Origin: Adiantum capillus-veneris
Taxonomy: Eukaryota; Streptophyta; Polypodiopsida; Polypodiales; Pteridaceae
Reading direction: 5' to 3'
Length of the DNA stretch: 64,000 nucleotides
Assembly: GCA_014529385.2 (NCBI GenBank)
Contig: CM043969.1
Coordinates: forward strand, 24,631,946-24,695,945
Positions 47,630-58,437 of this stretch are shown here, in pieces. Positions within the stretch are counted from its first letter, which is position 1, and each line of letters opens with the position of its first letter. The translations under genes were made by a program, and so were the position numbers. Below the pieces are notes generated by a model that saw nothing but the letters and a program-made list of their open reading frames with translations, did no database searches and had not been told where the DNA came from.

Positions 47630-49651
47630 ACGCGCCTTTCTAGCTTTCCAAGTGATTCTATGATATTCACTTCTGAACTTAAGGCATCGATTTTTGGCTC
47701 TTCAATTATGGGTTCGTTCGTCATTCTTTGAGCTCGAGCTCGTGTCACTGCCTGAATAGGTATTATTGTCTCGTTTTCTGACCCTCCACTGGAAGGCACT
47801 GCTTCCAGCATGTTCAAGGTAGTTTTTGCTCCTTTGCTCGGATTCTTAGGGCAATCAGGAATCAAATGAGTAACTCCACACTCGGTTCAATATGCATTGA
47901 CTCTAATGATTTCATCATGAGGACAGTCTCTTAGCCAATGGTCTCCACCACACTTGTAGCAGGGTCCCTTAGGTTGTTGAGGTGCTCCTTGAGTTCCTCT
48001 TTGTTGGTATGCATGTCTCTGCCCTCCCATGCCTCCGTTGGATATGAACAACAATTTTTGTTCATCCAAGCTATATCTTCCTTCTCCTGCTGCCTGTGCA
48101 GCTATTGGTGGTCATGTACTTCCTATCATGCTCCATGGTTCTGGCGTTGGGGGTTCTTCCGGTGGATAATAGGCAGGATTTGCAGCATATCCATTGGGAT
48201 CTTTGTAATATGCATGCATAGATACCAAAGCCTTCTCTTCTGGTTCGGTTACTGTTGGTGTGTATCTTATGCCGACTGGTTGTAATCCTGGTAGGGGTGG
48301 TTGTTGCCCCAACACTAGTTGTGGTCTTTCTACACCTATAGGTCCTGGTAGGTTGCCTGCTTGATACCAAGGCATTGGTGGAAGTTGAGGAGATGCTACT
48401 TGAGCCTGGGGAGCGTAAGGTCGTTCTCTCACATACCCCTTGTTATAATAACATTCCTCCGTCCCATGGTTTGTTCATTTTTGTTCAATAGCACACCACT
48501 TGGGCTGTTTAGCATGAGGTTTGGCGTACAAGTTAATATTTTTTAGCACTTCCTCTACAAGCTGCTCCTAGATTACAGCTACTTCTCCTTTCGGTGTTGT
48601 CTTAGCGGACTTGCTTCCACTTTGTTGTGAGGATGAATCGTCGTCAAGATCCTTGAATTCACCCTCCTTGTAGACCGCACAATTGTCTACAAGGTAAAGA
48701 GCCTCCTTAGTTAACCCCGTTTAACGTCGTGCTCCTCTTCATATGTAAGTCTTTCTGGGGATCTGCATTCCTTAGTCCTTGGATAAATATAAATATAAGT
48801 CTGGACTGAGTTGGCAGTTCTTCCACAGGACAGAACTTAACATATATTTTTAGTCATAGGGCTGCCTTTCACACAGACTCCTCTTCTTTCTGTTTGAATT
48901 TATGGATTTGTGAGACTGTATTATGATCTATCCCCCTTTGTGAGAATTCCTCAATAAACTCGTCAAACACCTCGTCCATAGACTCAAATTCTCTACTCTC
49001 CACAAAGTCAAACCAAGTGGATGCATCCTCCTCTAGGGTTAGTCCAAACCCTGAAAATTGGGTAGGGAAGTCTAACACCTCTTCAGCTCTAATTACACGC
49101 ACAAAGGCTACTACATGATCTCTAGAATCTCTGTTTCCCGTGTATTTCTTGTTTACCCAGTTGTGCACTTGAGAAGGTCTAATTCTACGATGGTCTACAA
49201 ATCTCATCATTGGATCTCCTCGTCCTAATCTATATACCTCCTCTGGCCTTTGGTAGTGGACAGGTTCCTCTCCCAATGGTGCTCCTAAGCCGTAATTTCT
49301 AGCGGTTCTTGCAAGAGATGGTTCATCTCTTCGAACTCGCTCTATGGGTGGTCTTTCAGGCTCTCTTGACCCTTGAATTTTTGTCTTACTCTCGCCTTGA
49401 TACCGTGAATAGAGTGGTGGTTCTTGTAAATCCCTTAGCCCTTGTGCGGCTGGATAACCATCTTGGTTTCGGTCTTGTTCTAATGTTGCACTTTGTTGAA
49501 GCCATGCCTGCAATGATGGTTGAGTTGCTGGTTGGTTTTGGTAGTTGGTTTTGGTAGTCTCCTCGGTGGACACTAAGCTACCCTGATCACCTGTCACCTT
49601 TTGGTCTCTAAAAATGTGTCTTCCTGATCTTAAATTCATCAAACTTAGCAA
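47626..49651 (-). pseudogene. RetA-2 gag with capsid and zinc knuckles, several stops and shifts
   Basis: 49651-48869 begins MLSLMNLRSGRH and carries the capsid start (DHVVAFVRVIRAEEVLDF, EFIEEFSQRGIDHNTVSQI). The capsid end is broken around 48860-48440. 48432-48112 is the Pro-rich linker. 48069-47887 has the first zinc knuckle CYKCGGDHWLRDC; in the second the first Cys codon has become TGA (47887). 47865-47626 is the tail. The layout equals RetA-1 gag. Decay is heavier than in RetA-1. Confidence 0.82.
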
Positions 49652-50054
49652 TGCAACTTAACACAAATCCAACCACTCACCTGGCAAAGGATCAGTTTGC
49701 ACACAACTTCTTGATTTGCCGTTGAATATACCTGTACACAAGAGTTTAATTTTGGCAATCGAATCAAAGCATTTAACCGCTAGAGGTGGTTTTAGTAATA
49801 ATTGGTATAACTGGAGGGTTAACCTCAACCACTACTATATTTTATACACTTCTGATGTTCTAGATTAGGTCTGCTAATCTGGAACTGTACTTCCCTTTGA
49901 TGTTGGTCAATTTACCTGAAAAGTCTTAATTCCGTCTTTGCTCTGTTAAAAGGTCAAACAAGGTCCAAATTCACTTCTAAAAGAAGTTCTGGAACTCTTA
50001 AGTCAATTGGAATATCACTGTATGTCCTCAGTCAATTTTTCTCTTCACTAAGGC

Positions 50055-50150
50055 CCAGTAGACATCCTACGTATCCACTGTAGACATCCCAGTAGACATC
50101 CTACGTATCCCAGTAGACATCCTACGTATCCTACATCCCAGTAGACATCC
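50055..50150. repeat. Tandem half-palindrome cluster
   Basis: Four units of CCCAGTAGACATCCTACGTAT or shortened versions, 21-34 bp each, in direct orientation. Each holds the left half-site AGACATCCTACG with the right half missing. Confidence 0.85.
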
Positions 50151-50395
50151 TCTGTTTTGCCTGGTTTTTGCACTATAGACTCCCCTTGATATGCTGAGTC
50201 CACAGCTATTTTTACTTTTTGATTTGGACACATATAAGCTGGTCAATGGATCAAAAATCTGTTCCATTAGCCTAATGTTGGTCTCACCAGTCAAATCAAC
50301 TCCAATTTGGACCAAAATTGACTAGGAGGCTTGCCTCATGCTATACAACACCCTGCTATGCCTACAGTCAATTTCTGGCTTCAATTTTATGTATT

Positions 50396-50419
50396 AGACA
50401 TTCTACGCGTAGCATGTCT
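50396..50419. repeat. 24-bp palindrome, RetA-2 leader
   Basis: RetA-2-type palindrome with one changed base in each half (AGACATTCTACG and CGTAGCATGTCT). Confidence 0.88.
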
Positions 50420-50520
50420 AATTGCTCAAAATGGCTTCAAATGCAAAGCACAGACTCCTCTTGGGGTGCTGATCACTTTGGTATGCTCAAATCTGGGTTT
50501 GGAGTGCCAAATCACACAGA

Positions 50521-50544
50521 ACACATCCTACGCGTAGGATGTCT
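50521..50544. repeat. 24-bp palindrome, RetA-2 leader
   Basis: RetA-2-type palindrome with one change (ACACAT start), 125 bp from the previous copy, the same short interval as in the RetA-1 leader. Confidence 0.92.
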
Positions 50545-50962
50545 TTTTGGCCTGTTTGACCACAGACTTGAGCCACAGCTTCCCCTTGATGTCAGCAACC
50601 CAGTGCTATGCTTAGCTTTTGGTTTCGATTTCAAAAGACCCCAATTTTAGCTGTTCTAGCCCTTTTCAATCAAAGATGCTAAAGTCTGCTTAGAACCCAA
50701 TTTTCTCACCCAATTGAGATGAAACCTTTCTCACGCACTCAATAAATCATGCAGATCCTGCTCATGCAGCCACCCTATGGTTTTGGTCTTAAAATAATGC
50801 CTTGGTACAATTTGGGTAGGATGTTTGGCAATTCTGTCTATCTGGCCTTATCTTGTCAAGATATGGTCAAATTTCCACTTTCCAGGTGAAAATAGGGTAA
50901 AGCCTACCTTTTGAACACACTGGTCAACTCAAAATTTCAAAATTCCCACCAGATCCGCCTGT

Positions 50963-50986
50963 AGACATCCTATGTGTAAAATGTCT
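50963..50986. repeat. 24-bp palindrome, RetA-2 leader, decayed
   Basis: The left half AGACATCCTATG and right half TGTAAAATGTCT keep the outer arms, but the core is changed to ATGTGT. Confidence 0.75.
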
Positions 50987-51496
50987 CCTGGCTTAAAATT
51001 TATTTTTTTCCTGACAGAAATGCTCCTAATGCTCTGCAACTCTCTCAGAAACACTCACAGCAACTTTTGAACTTCACTTCAGCTTTCAAACACTCTTTCG
51101 CGTATTTTACAACCTTGTGATGAACCTAACAGCAAGTATAACATGCATGAAGTGCTCTAGATCATGAATCATGATATCCTACTTACCCTACTTCTACTCA
51201 TCATGTGAAATGGTGATATTGGTGTTTCGGTCGCTTCCTGGCCTCTCCGAACTCTCAAGCTCTCCTTTCACCGCTTCTACCACTCCAACTCCTACTCATC
51301 AACTCAACTAAGGCCTAAAAACTACTTAAGTCTACCTAAGTCGAAGGATCTACGTCAGACACACGCTCCCTAGACTCCCTCTAAGACCTAGAGAGTCCTC
51401 CACCCTCTGATCCTATCTAAATGTAAAACGGGACTCTGGCAAGCCAGAGAATCCCTATCCTCAAGGACTAGTCTCGGTCACCTACCTAGGGTTTTC

Positions 51497-51514
51497 ATCC
51501 CCGGAGCGGCGCCA
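51497..51514 (-). promoter_or_regulatory. RetA-2 primer-binding site (tRNA-Asp-like)
   Basis: The minus strand reads TGGCGCCGCTCCGGGGAT, one base inside the LTR. It matches RetA-1 in type, with a small deletion in the middle. Confidence 0.85.
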
Positions 51515-51515
51515 A

Positions 51516-52444
51516 TGTTGACGGATACGCCGCGACGGACGTCAGCATAGCAAGAACTCACCTCACAAGATTTGTCAGCTAAGGACAAAGCTCGACGCAC
51601 AGGCACGTGGAAGCAAGCATAGGGTGTCAATCTACACTCGACCGACTCTCGACTAATTCCTACAGAGGACTCTACCCAATGTCTAAGCTACAGCCTTCAG
51701 GAATGCATAAGAGGAGATTTCCTACAACACTTCCAAGAGCCAAATACCCATCAAACGTTCTCGAAACGCCACAGAACTTGAAGGAGACCCTACTATCACC
51801 AATAGGTCACTCTCCCTAAGGTCTATGAACCAAAATCCCAACCCTAAACACCTGGTGCAAAATCACGTAGGATGTCTGGTCGAAATTTGCAGGTCATCGT
51901 TTCCTAAAACTAAAGTGTCTAATGTGTAGCTCTACTTGATACGAACGCGTGGATATGTTGCAATGCAAAAACGGACACCGTATGCTCACCAAATCACCAA
52001 ATGAAGCTCGTAGGTCGAGCTCACAAAACCAGACCGTACGCCCACAATGTAGGTATCGGCGCATAGCTCTCGTCGGGGGCAACACGCTACACTTCTCCGC
52101 ACTCGATTCCGACCACCGGTGCGCGCGTAGCGTCAATATGAAACTCTCACTCTCTCTCTCTCGTACACAGTACGCTATAACAGACATAACTTTTTTTTAA
52201 ATGACAAAGGTTTTTCTCATTAAGGTCAAAAAGTGGTATAAATACTTTATAATCTCAAACCCTAATGTTCCAATTGAACCATCTACTCAATCTAAATGTC
52301 AAAAATGGGATACAATCTGGAAACTTCTGTAAGCCCCAATATTTACAAAGGTGAAATGTCGGTTTTTCTCAATAAATGAATAATTACAAAAAATAATATT
52401 CCGTCGAGCAGTCATTTTCCGTAGGGTGTGTCCAGCCGCTAACA
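51516..52444 (-). repeat. RetA-2 5' LTR
   Basis: The plus strand begins TGTTGACGG and most likely ends GCCGCTAACA, 929 bp, close to the 941 bp of the RetA-1 LTR. Shared blocks include AGCAAGAACTCA, GAAGCTCGTAGG and ATAGCTCTCGTC. A palindrome right half (CGTAGGATGTCT) is present near 51866. The outer end is inferred from termini and length only. Confidence 0.7.
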
Positions 52445-53660
52445 CAATGGGATGGGGAACTCCTCAATGTCCCTGGCATTGGCAAGTTTGAAATAGAGTG
52501 GCACCTTGGTGGTGACTTGAAGACCCTAAAATGCATGTTGGGCACTAAGGGTGGTGCAAATACTTTATTTCCATGCATTTTTTGTTTCCATGTAAATTTG
52601 ACTAAGGATGCATTGGGGAAGGCAACAAGGGTCAAAATATTAAAAGTCTGCAAGCAAGCAGGGGCTAGAGCCTGAACGATAAACAAAAGGCAAGTGGGGG
52701 TCACGTGTGGTTCAATGGCATTATGACTCGTGACCAAAGCAATCCACCATCTCATGCAGAGGAGGATCCAAATTGGCATCTCATTATTTCAATTCCCCTT
52801 AATCGAGTGCATGTGTGTTCCTTGCATTTGAGACTTAGAATTTTGGGTAAGTTGCTAATGATCCACATAAATTATTCATGGAACATGGAGCCAGAGTCAC
52901 GGAGAAAGGAGTGCATGAAAGAACTTTTTCATTGGTGGGGCTTCACTTTGGTGCAGTAACCCTCTCAAAAGACCACAAAAACCCAGCAACCACACATGAT
53001 AATCCTTATAAGAGATGTATAAGTGGGGCAAAGGCAAGACACTTGCTTTCAGACTATGGTGAGGCTCAAATCAGGTGTGTGACATAACAACCTACCTTAG
53101 GAAATGAGGCGACACTAAGGCTGAAGAGAGCGTGTGTGTGGAAAGAAGGCGATGAAATGATGATGCTTCTTGATCGGCCTCATCTTAGCAAAGAAGAGAT
53201 ACAATCATTCAAGGTGTCTATTAAAAAATTCATAGAGCTAATGGTTGATGCATGGGGCGAAATCCATATCATACATTACATGCATATCTTGTTCACCCAC
53301 GGTCGATACTTTATTGACAAATATGGATCCCTTTCACTTTGGAGAAATTAAGGGATAGAAAGGTCACACTATCAGTCAAAGGCTGCCTATTTTAAGAGCA
53401 CTCATCATGGTGGTGGCAAGATCCGCAACAATGCGTTTCATGAGATGTTGAGTTGGTTCTACTATGCACTAACCGGTAGAAGAAGCAAAGAGCATGGGGC
53501 AACTTGTCTCTTAGGTGCCATATTGTGAAAGTGGAAATGCAAGGATACCATGGGTTGAATGCACGCGAGAGAGAATCATCATTGAGGAGACATTGGCGAA
53601 GAGTAGGGCATGTGTGGCTTCTCACGCAGAAACAATTGTAATTTCCACTTTTTGGAGCAC
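52445..53660 (+). pseudogene. Decayed transposase-like ORF, family not identified
   Basis: Reading the plus strand across several stops and shifts gives connected protein-like text: ELLNVPGIGKFEIEWHLGGD, KCMLGTKGGAN, FPCIFC, then WHLIISIPLNRVHVCSLHLR, GAVTLSKDH, then FIELMVDAWGEIHIIHYMHI, FTHGRYFIDKYGSLSLW, stop, GIERSHYQSKAAYF, THHGGGKIRNNAFHEML. Zinc-binding-like CIFC, conserved Trp/His positions and the lack of introns suggest a transposon protein, but I cannot name the family. It begins exactly at the RetA-2 LTR end, so RetA-2 may have inserted into it; the other part is not seen near 21970. A cellular origin is not excluded. Confidence 0.5.
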
Positions 53661-53743
53661 ATTCATGATAAATTGTAATTTTTTAAAAAGTTGGGCCCTA
53701 TAAATATCAAAGTGAGTTTCTAAAGTTTTTTATAAGTTTTTGA

Positions 53744-53790
53744 GTTCTCTCTCTCTCACTCACTCTCGCTCTCTCTCTTTCATGTCCCTC
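53744..53790. repeat. (CT)n-rich tract upstream of the second H3-like locus
   Basis: CTCTCTCTCTCACTCACTCTCG and further CT runs, 25 bp before an ATG at 53813. This recalls the GA tract before the 17190 gene. Confidence 0.85.
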
Positions 53791-53812
53791 CTCCCTACTC
53801 TCTTCTCCCGCC

Positions 53813-54573
53813 ATGAAAACCAACAACCAAGAAACAAACAATCACGAAACCCACAATCAAGAAATCAACAACATCTCGGAGAACTTGGACACATCATACT
53901 TTAGCAGTTCTTTGATAGTCTCAATCCACTCCACATGCGCATAGGTCAATGATATCGAACATCAAGCAGATACAACATTTGAACAAAGAGGCAGAGCACT
54001 TGTGGGCCAAGAACGAGCGCCAAGAGCAAAAAAACTTTGATTGGGCTCAACAAAATATTCAGAGGGCAAAACTGCAAGATTTTTACAAAGAGCAAGAGAA
54101 GTATATGATCGTAGAAGCAAAGAGGACTTACAAGATGCTCCAAGAGCGACGATACCCACACAACAAGATTGCTGAGGTCTTGAGCACAGAGGTCAAGACA
54201 AATTACAAGAGACGTGGGACCAAAGGCCTAGCACAGATTCACAACTACTCATGGACGAGCATGTGGTCAATCTCATAGAGAAGGTTTTTAATAGCACAAT
54301 TCAAGAAATCTATGAGAAGTTCTTGAGCAATGCAAGGAGGATGGAAGAGGCAAGCCACCTTGCAAGGGAGAGAGAAGAATCAAGAAATACTATGGAGGAG
54401 GAAAGGGCCAAGAAGGCCACACAAAAGAGCCCCAAGAAGCCACCCTAGAAGAGTCCAAAGAAGGCCAAACAACCCTCAACTAAAGAAGCGGGTGAAAGTA
54501 GTCATGCACCAAGAGGGAAGATGGTGAAGAAGAGAAAGAATCCTCCACAAACTGCAGAGAAGACCAACTAGTG
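53813..54573 (+). pseudogene. Broken coiled-coil/lysine-rich ORFs upstream of the H3-like sequence
   Basis: The ATG at 53813 opens MKTNNQETNNHETHNQEINN and stops near 53944. Another frame (53949-54278) gives a helical, Gln/Lys/Glu-rich stretch (HLNKEAEHLWAKNERQEQK, NKIAEVLSTEVKTNYKRRG). A third (54251-54448 and on past a TAG) gives EKVFNSTIQEIYEKFLSNARR and then a histone-tail-like Lys/Pro/Ser region (KKATQKSPKKPP). Two frameshifts would be needed to join them to each other and to the H3-like ORF. It could be a decayed gene whose product was coiled coil, basic tail and H3 fold. No recognised family. Confidence 0.45.
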
Positions 54574-54575
54574 TC

Positions 54576-54959
54576 ATGAGAGGTGCAAGAAGTACCGCAA
54601 CAATAATGCCTCTTAGACTCACACTGCCCAAACCTCCACCACCACCACCACCTCTCAAGAAGAAGCGTCACTATAGACCTGGCACATATGCATTGCGTGA
54701 AATCTGCAAGTCACAAAAGAGTACACAGCTTATCATCCCTAAGGCCCCATTTTCTTGGCTTGTGAAAGAGATTAGGGATGAGTACTCAGACAATGTAACA
54801 AGGATGGAAGTAGTGGCACTAGGTGCATTGCAGTAAGTAGTGGAGGATATCATTGCATCCCTCTTTCAAGACACCATTTTGGGAATGGACAATTATGAGC
54901 ATGTGACTATCAAGCCCTCACATATGAACTTAGCACTTCACCTATGTGGTGATGATTGA
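54576..54959 (+). pseudogene. Second histone H3/CENH3-like sequence
   Basis: MRGARSTATIMPLRL is followed by a proline run, then KKKRHYRPGTYALREI, KSQKSTQLIIPKAPFSWLVKEI, NVTRMEVVALGALQ, a TAA at 54834-54836, then VVEDIIASLFQDTIL and YEHVTIKPSHMNLALHLCG, ending in TGA. Every helix of the H3 fold is present in order without a gap. The TAA sits where H3 has Glu of ALQEAAE, a single-base nonsense change. IPKAPF is closer to the CENH3 consensus (IPAAPF) than to canonical H3. The N-tail does not match MARTK. It is intronless and followed by noncoding sequence, with no ULP1 or phosphatase part. A decayed retro-copy or captured histone is likely. Confidence 0.72.
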
Positions 54960-55098
54960 TTTTGTAAAACCTAGATAGGAAAGCCGTTGTAACTTCTCAA
55001 GCGGCATCTTTGCCAGCTTTATCATGTAGCTATTTTGAAAATGAAATTATCATATCTATGTTTGGCAATTGCAATGTATTGTTTGAAATTTTAAGCTT

Positions 55099-55609
55099 CT
55101 ATTGGTTATAGATTTGAATGTGGTTACTTGGATCAATTTCTCTAATCAATCTGCTTGTGGGGCTAGTGTAAGCTGGAAAGTATAAATATGTGACCATGTG
55201 GCCCATCTCGAGCCCCACGAGCCATATAAAACCCGTTGTCCTATACATGGCAGCATAAATCATAAATCCCGTGCCGATGTTCCCAATGCCCAGGTCTATG
55301 AGGTTGTCCTCCTCTTCCTCTTGGTAGTGTTCCTTGGTGAGCCCTTTGATCACCCTGCCCAATCTGAAGCGGAAACTACTATCTTCTTTAAAGTTGTGCT
55401 TGAGGAGACCAACTGGCAACCACAAACCTTCTTCATCTTGAAAATTGTGTCTCCATGTAGGATGTAAGTGCTTCAAATGCATCATCATGCAGTTCGATGG
55501 TAGCCTCCATGTCGATGGATACTTGGAACACAGCGCTAAGCTTCTCCATCATGTGTCCTAGTTCATGCTCATTTAGTTGGTCAATGAGGGATTGATTAGC
55601 AACAACCAT
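55099..55609 (-). pseudogene. Small unknown ORF pair convergent with the second H3-like locus
   Basis: The minus strand from 55609 reads MVVANQSLIDQLNEHELGH through DDAFEALTSYMETQFSR and stops. Overlapping in another frame, 55488-55099 gives 129 codons (WLPVGLLKHNFKEDSSFRFR, GLTKEHYQEEEEDNLIDLG). One frameshift could join them. The family is not recognised. Tail-to-tail placement with an H3-like sequence repeats the arrangement at 17190-21617, but the proteins are not obviously related. Confidence 0.35.
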
Positions 55610-56244
55610 TCTTACTGGCGGATTGCAAGGGACAATGGCACATGCTTGGGGATGGATAGAGCAAGGAAGCAGTGGAGAAGATGAGAGAAGCTCGAAAACA
55701 AGAAAGTGACTTTAAAATGGGCCTTGCAAGTGACTTATAAAGGAGACAATTAAAAATAAGACACTTCTATAAAAATTAAAAATTTAGTGGTGGTTAAAAA
55801 TAAAATGTTCTCTTCCACAAAAAGGACGGTTTATAATGCATAGTATTGCCATCCAAACACCATAGTTTGAAACACCATAACTTCACCACCCACCACAACT
55901 CTAAAGTCACTTAAATGCTTCTAAAATTGAAAATTAGACATTCTCGGATCACAAAATTAGACAAAAATGTATCGTGTTAATATGAGAGTATTACATTGCA
56001 ACGGTAGTTGCTTGCTAGATATGGATACATCTAGGGAAGGGTATGCTCTTACAAAGAAATACCCACTCCTTGCTCTTACGCAAAAGGTTTCCATATTCCA
56101 ATTACAAATGTTTAGTCCATCTTGCCACCAATTACAAACGTGTAGTCCATCTTGAGTTCAAACCTAAGCGCCAAGTACTGCCTTAGTTTTTCCATATTCC
56201 AATCAGCACTGATGGCCACGTCCCACACTTCCTCATGCTTGCAC
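55610..56244. other. Intergenic, nothing recognised
   Basis: AT-rich, no supported ORF. A short direct repeat near 56115-56155 (TAGTCCATCTTG twice) is the only pattern seen. Confidence 0.5.
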
Positions 56245-56471
56245 TGTTACCATATACATGTGGTAGTGATGTGTGTGAACACACTAGGACCGCCGGGGTA
56301 TTTTTTCCCTCTTTAGGAGGTTTTTTCCCCCGTGCATTGTATATACTCCCATCACTCTAGGGCTATCGATCTTTCCATTGCACACTAAGTAACACACTCT
56401 CTATTGTGTGCCTTGAGCTTCCTTCGTCTTCTCCAAGCTGTGTGTGTTTCTCTGCAACCCTAATTCCAACA
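56245..56471 (+). repeat. Copia-D 5' LTR
   Basis: It probably begins TGTTACCATATAC and certainly ends TTCCAACA before a Met-type primer site, about 227 bp. A TATA-like TGTATATACTCC lies near 56338. The left edge is inferred from TGTT/AACA symmetry. Confidence 0.65.
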
Positions 56472-56473
56472 AT

Positions 56474-56485
56474 TGGTATCAGAGC
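56474..56485 (+). promoter_or_regulatory. Copia-D primer-binding site (initiator tRNA-Met)
   Basis: TGGTATCAGAGC on the plus strand, two bases after the LTR end; marks a plus-strand copia element, opposite to everything to its left. Confidence 0.93.
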
Positions 56486-57059
56486 AGGTCACGTCCTCCC
56501 GGGCTTAGTCGCCAGCTGCTCTAGCACACGCCTGCTCACTTTCTCCGATTTCAATGAGCTTTGGTGAGCGTTCGTAGGTCGAAAAAAAAATTGGGAGAGC
56601 TCGAAGAGTTTGGTTTGCTCAGAATTTTGATTTGGGCTCATTTTGGCCTCTGTTTCCACTACACGCAGTACTGCACAGGCTATTTCATCATTTTGTGCAG
56701 AATTTCTGTCAGTGCCGTTTTCTACATTACAGGTGCCTTATAGTCTTCTACGATTTGTGCTATATAGCACAGGTTGTTCCCGCTCCGTTTCTCCTATTTT
56801 CGAGCAGTTTTCACATCAGGCTAGTAGCAAGGAGAGTAGAGAGAGATATGATGCAAAGTAGAATAGTGGAAAATCAAAAAAAATTAGATCACCACACTAT
56901 TACAAAGTGATGGCATCATCCACCCATGCGCTCTCAAGGTAAATCTTAGATGGCGATTTAGAAAACTAGAGTAAGTAGGAATACAAGGGACTAACAATCC
57001 TTACACAAGGATGTGTTGTGTGCATCAAGTGTGTGCACCATTCTACCAAATTACTCATG
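56486..57059 (+). other. Copia-D leader and unassigned sequence
   Basis: After the primer site come a short Cys/Phe-rich reading frame and AT-rich text without recognisable gag. The boundary with the LTR remnant that follows is not sharp. Confidence 0.4.
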
Positions 57060-57520
57060 AGAAGGCCTCCTTATATAGATGTAAGTGAGCCTCTATACAC
57101 CCATGTGCAACTGCTGTTAGATAGCCAAGTCCAAGTAGGACTTTCCCATGCGCCCACGTGTAGCCGCTTTTGGGTAGACAAGTCCTCCTAGAACTCGGTC
57201 ACTGGCCAAGGAGATTTGGCCACCGGCCAAAGACCACCATCGGTTGCCGACCACTAGCCAAAGACCACGAACCACTGGCCACCGGACGGCCAGTTTTTTA
57301 TTGTCTTCCGGTCGTTGTCTGGCCAATATATTCCGACAAAAGGAATAAAAATTATCGGGGGCTTCCGTCCCCGAGGCCCCCAAAGTTGGCCCTGAATTTT
57401 CTCCGTACCATCCACCATCACAAATAGAGATCTCATCAGCATGCAAAGTTGGAATCCACCAAATACATGTGCACCATTGGCTTCTCCTCATATGGGGGCC
57501 TTACAAATTGTGTAGCATAT
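57060..57520 (-). repeat. Diverged Copia-C-type LTR remnant
   Basis: Parallels 31245-31690: AAGGCCTCCTT, the GTGTAGCCGC and AAGACAAGTCC phrases, the GGCCACCGGCCA array, TATTCCG.C.AAA, CGGGGGC.TCCG, and GGCTTCTCCTCAT.ATGGGGGCC. Substantial divergence and small gaps make it an older insertion than Copia-C. Confidence 0.75.
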
Positions 57521-57554
57521 ATTGTGGTGGAAAAATTGAGAGAGGTGGGCATTG

Positions 57555-58437
57555 CAGGTATACCAACACAGCTCCACTTGGCGATATTTTATTGATCACA
57601 AAGGGAACGTTACCCTACTTTTTAAGTTTCTTGGAATGTTGTTTAAGGGTATAGATTAATACATAGTCACCCTTTTGAAATTCCTTGTTTTTCACATGTT
57701 GATCATGGAACTGTCTGAATTGTTGTTTGTGCACATACACAGCTATAACTTCTTGAAGTCTTGTCTCATCAAATTGCATCAGTTGGTTCAATCTGTCCGA
57801 GACAACTCATGTCCAGTCCAGTCCAAGTTTTGAGCTACATGTAATGTAGGAATTAAGAATTCTACTGGAGGCATAGAATTATTCCAAACACTAAGTTGAA
57901 AGGAGTTGTATTTTGTGGTGTTTTATATGCTACCCGATATGCCCAAATGGCTGAATGTAGCTTTAGTACCCAATCCGTTCTAGAATCACTGACAATTTTT
58001 GTTAGAATTGTGCATAAAACTTTGTTGGTTCTCTCAACTTGTTCATTGGCTTGAGAGTGATATGGAGCTGAATTAAAATGAATGATCATGAATTCATGCA
58101 ACAAGAATTTAATCATGTCATTGACAAAATGCGTGCCTCAATCACTCACAATCTTGATAGGAAGGCCACAACGCGTGAAAATGTTCTGCTATAAGAATTG
58201 TGTTGTGGTACGAGTATCATTTCTTTGGGTGGCCTAAGCTTCAACCCACTTTGTCGCCACTATAATGTATTGAGCATGCATTCTATAGGTTGTTGGAGCG
58301 ATAGTCCCGACAAAGGCTCATCCCCACTTGGCAAAAGCACGCACTCCCAGCATTGGTCTTAGAGGCATGTCATCTTGTTGCGTTGGTACTTTAGTACATT
58401 GACAAGCGTCACAGTGTTTGCCACATAATGTTCCGCA
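57555..58437 (-). pseudogene. RetA-type integrase fragment inside Copia-D
   Basis: The minus strand reads the second H2C2 end (CDACQCTKVPTQQDDMPLRPM), then WG with stop in the first catalytic motif, KIVSD with stop, GTHFVNDMIKFLLHEFMIIH, HSQANEQVERTNKVLCTIL, WAYRVAYKT, and the C-terminal domain GDYVLIYTLKQHSKKLKK. It is clearly related to RetA-1/2 pol but more diverged, and NGQ reads NEQ. Only about 880 bp of the element remain, joined directly to Copia-D gag at 58438. Confidence 0.85.

Larger units (their letters stand above)
49652..51496 (-). other. RetA-2 5' leader
   Basis: About 1.8 kb of noncoding sequence with a tandem half-palindrome cluster (50055-50150) and three palindromes. Apart from these no feature or ORF is supported. 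51000-51490 is C-rich and precedes the primer site. Confidence 0.75.
21974..52444 (-). mobile_element. RetA-2: giant Ty3/gypsy element split by the RetB/Copia-C nest
   Basis: Order on the minus strand: LTR (52444-51516), primer site, leader with palindromes, gag-protease, pol, spacer with palindromes to 38436. Then comes the inserted RetB (38435-25834), then the rest of the spacer (25833-25382) and ORF3 (25381-21974). Removing the nest rejoins a palindrome at the break, which proves continuity. Own length is about 17.9 kb. The 3' LTR was not found beyond ORF3 and is presumably deleted. Coding regions carry many stops, so it is older or more decayed than RetA-1. Confidence 0.85.

Noticed and set aside
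52384-52779. Minus-strand ORF of 131 codons
   Set aside because: The plus strand of the same region gives coherent transposase-like protein text; the minus-strand product resembles nothing and starts antisense to it.
54476-54671. Minus-strand Gly/Trp-rich ORFs opposite the second H3-like sequence
   Set aside because: They are complements of the proline codon run and lysine-rich region of the plus-strand H3-like ORF.
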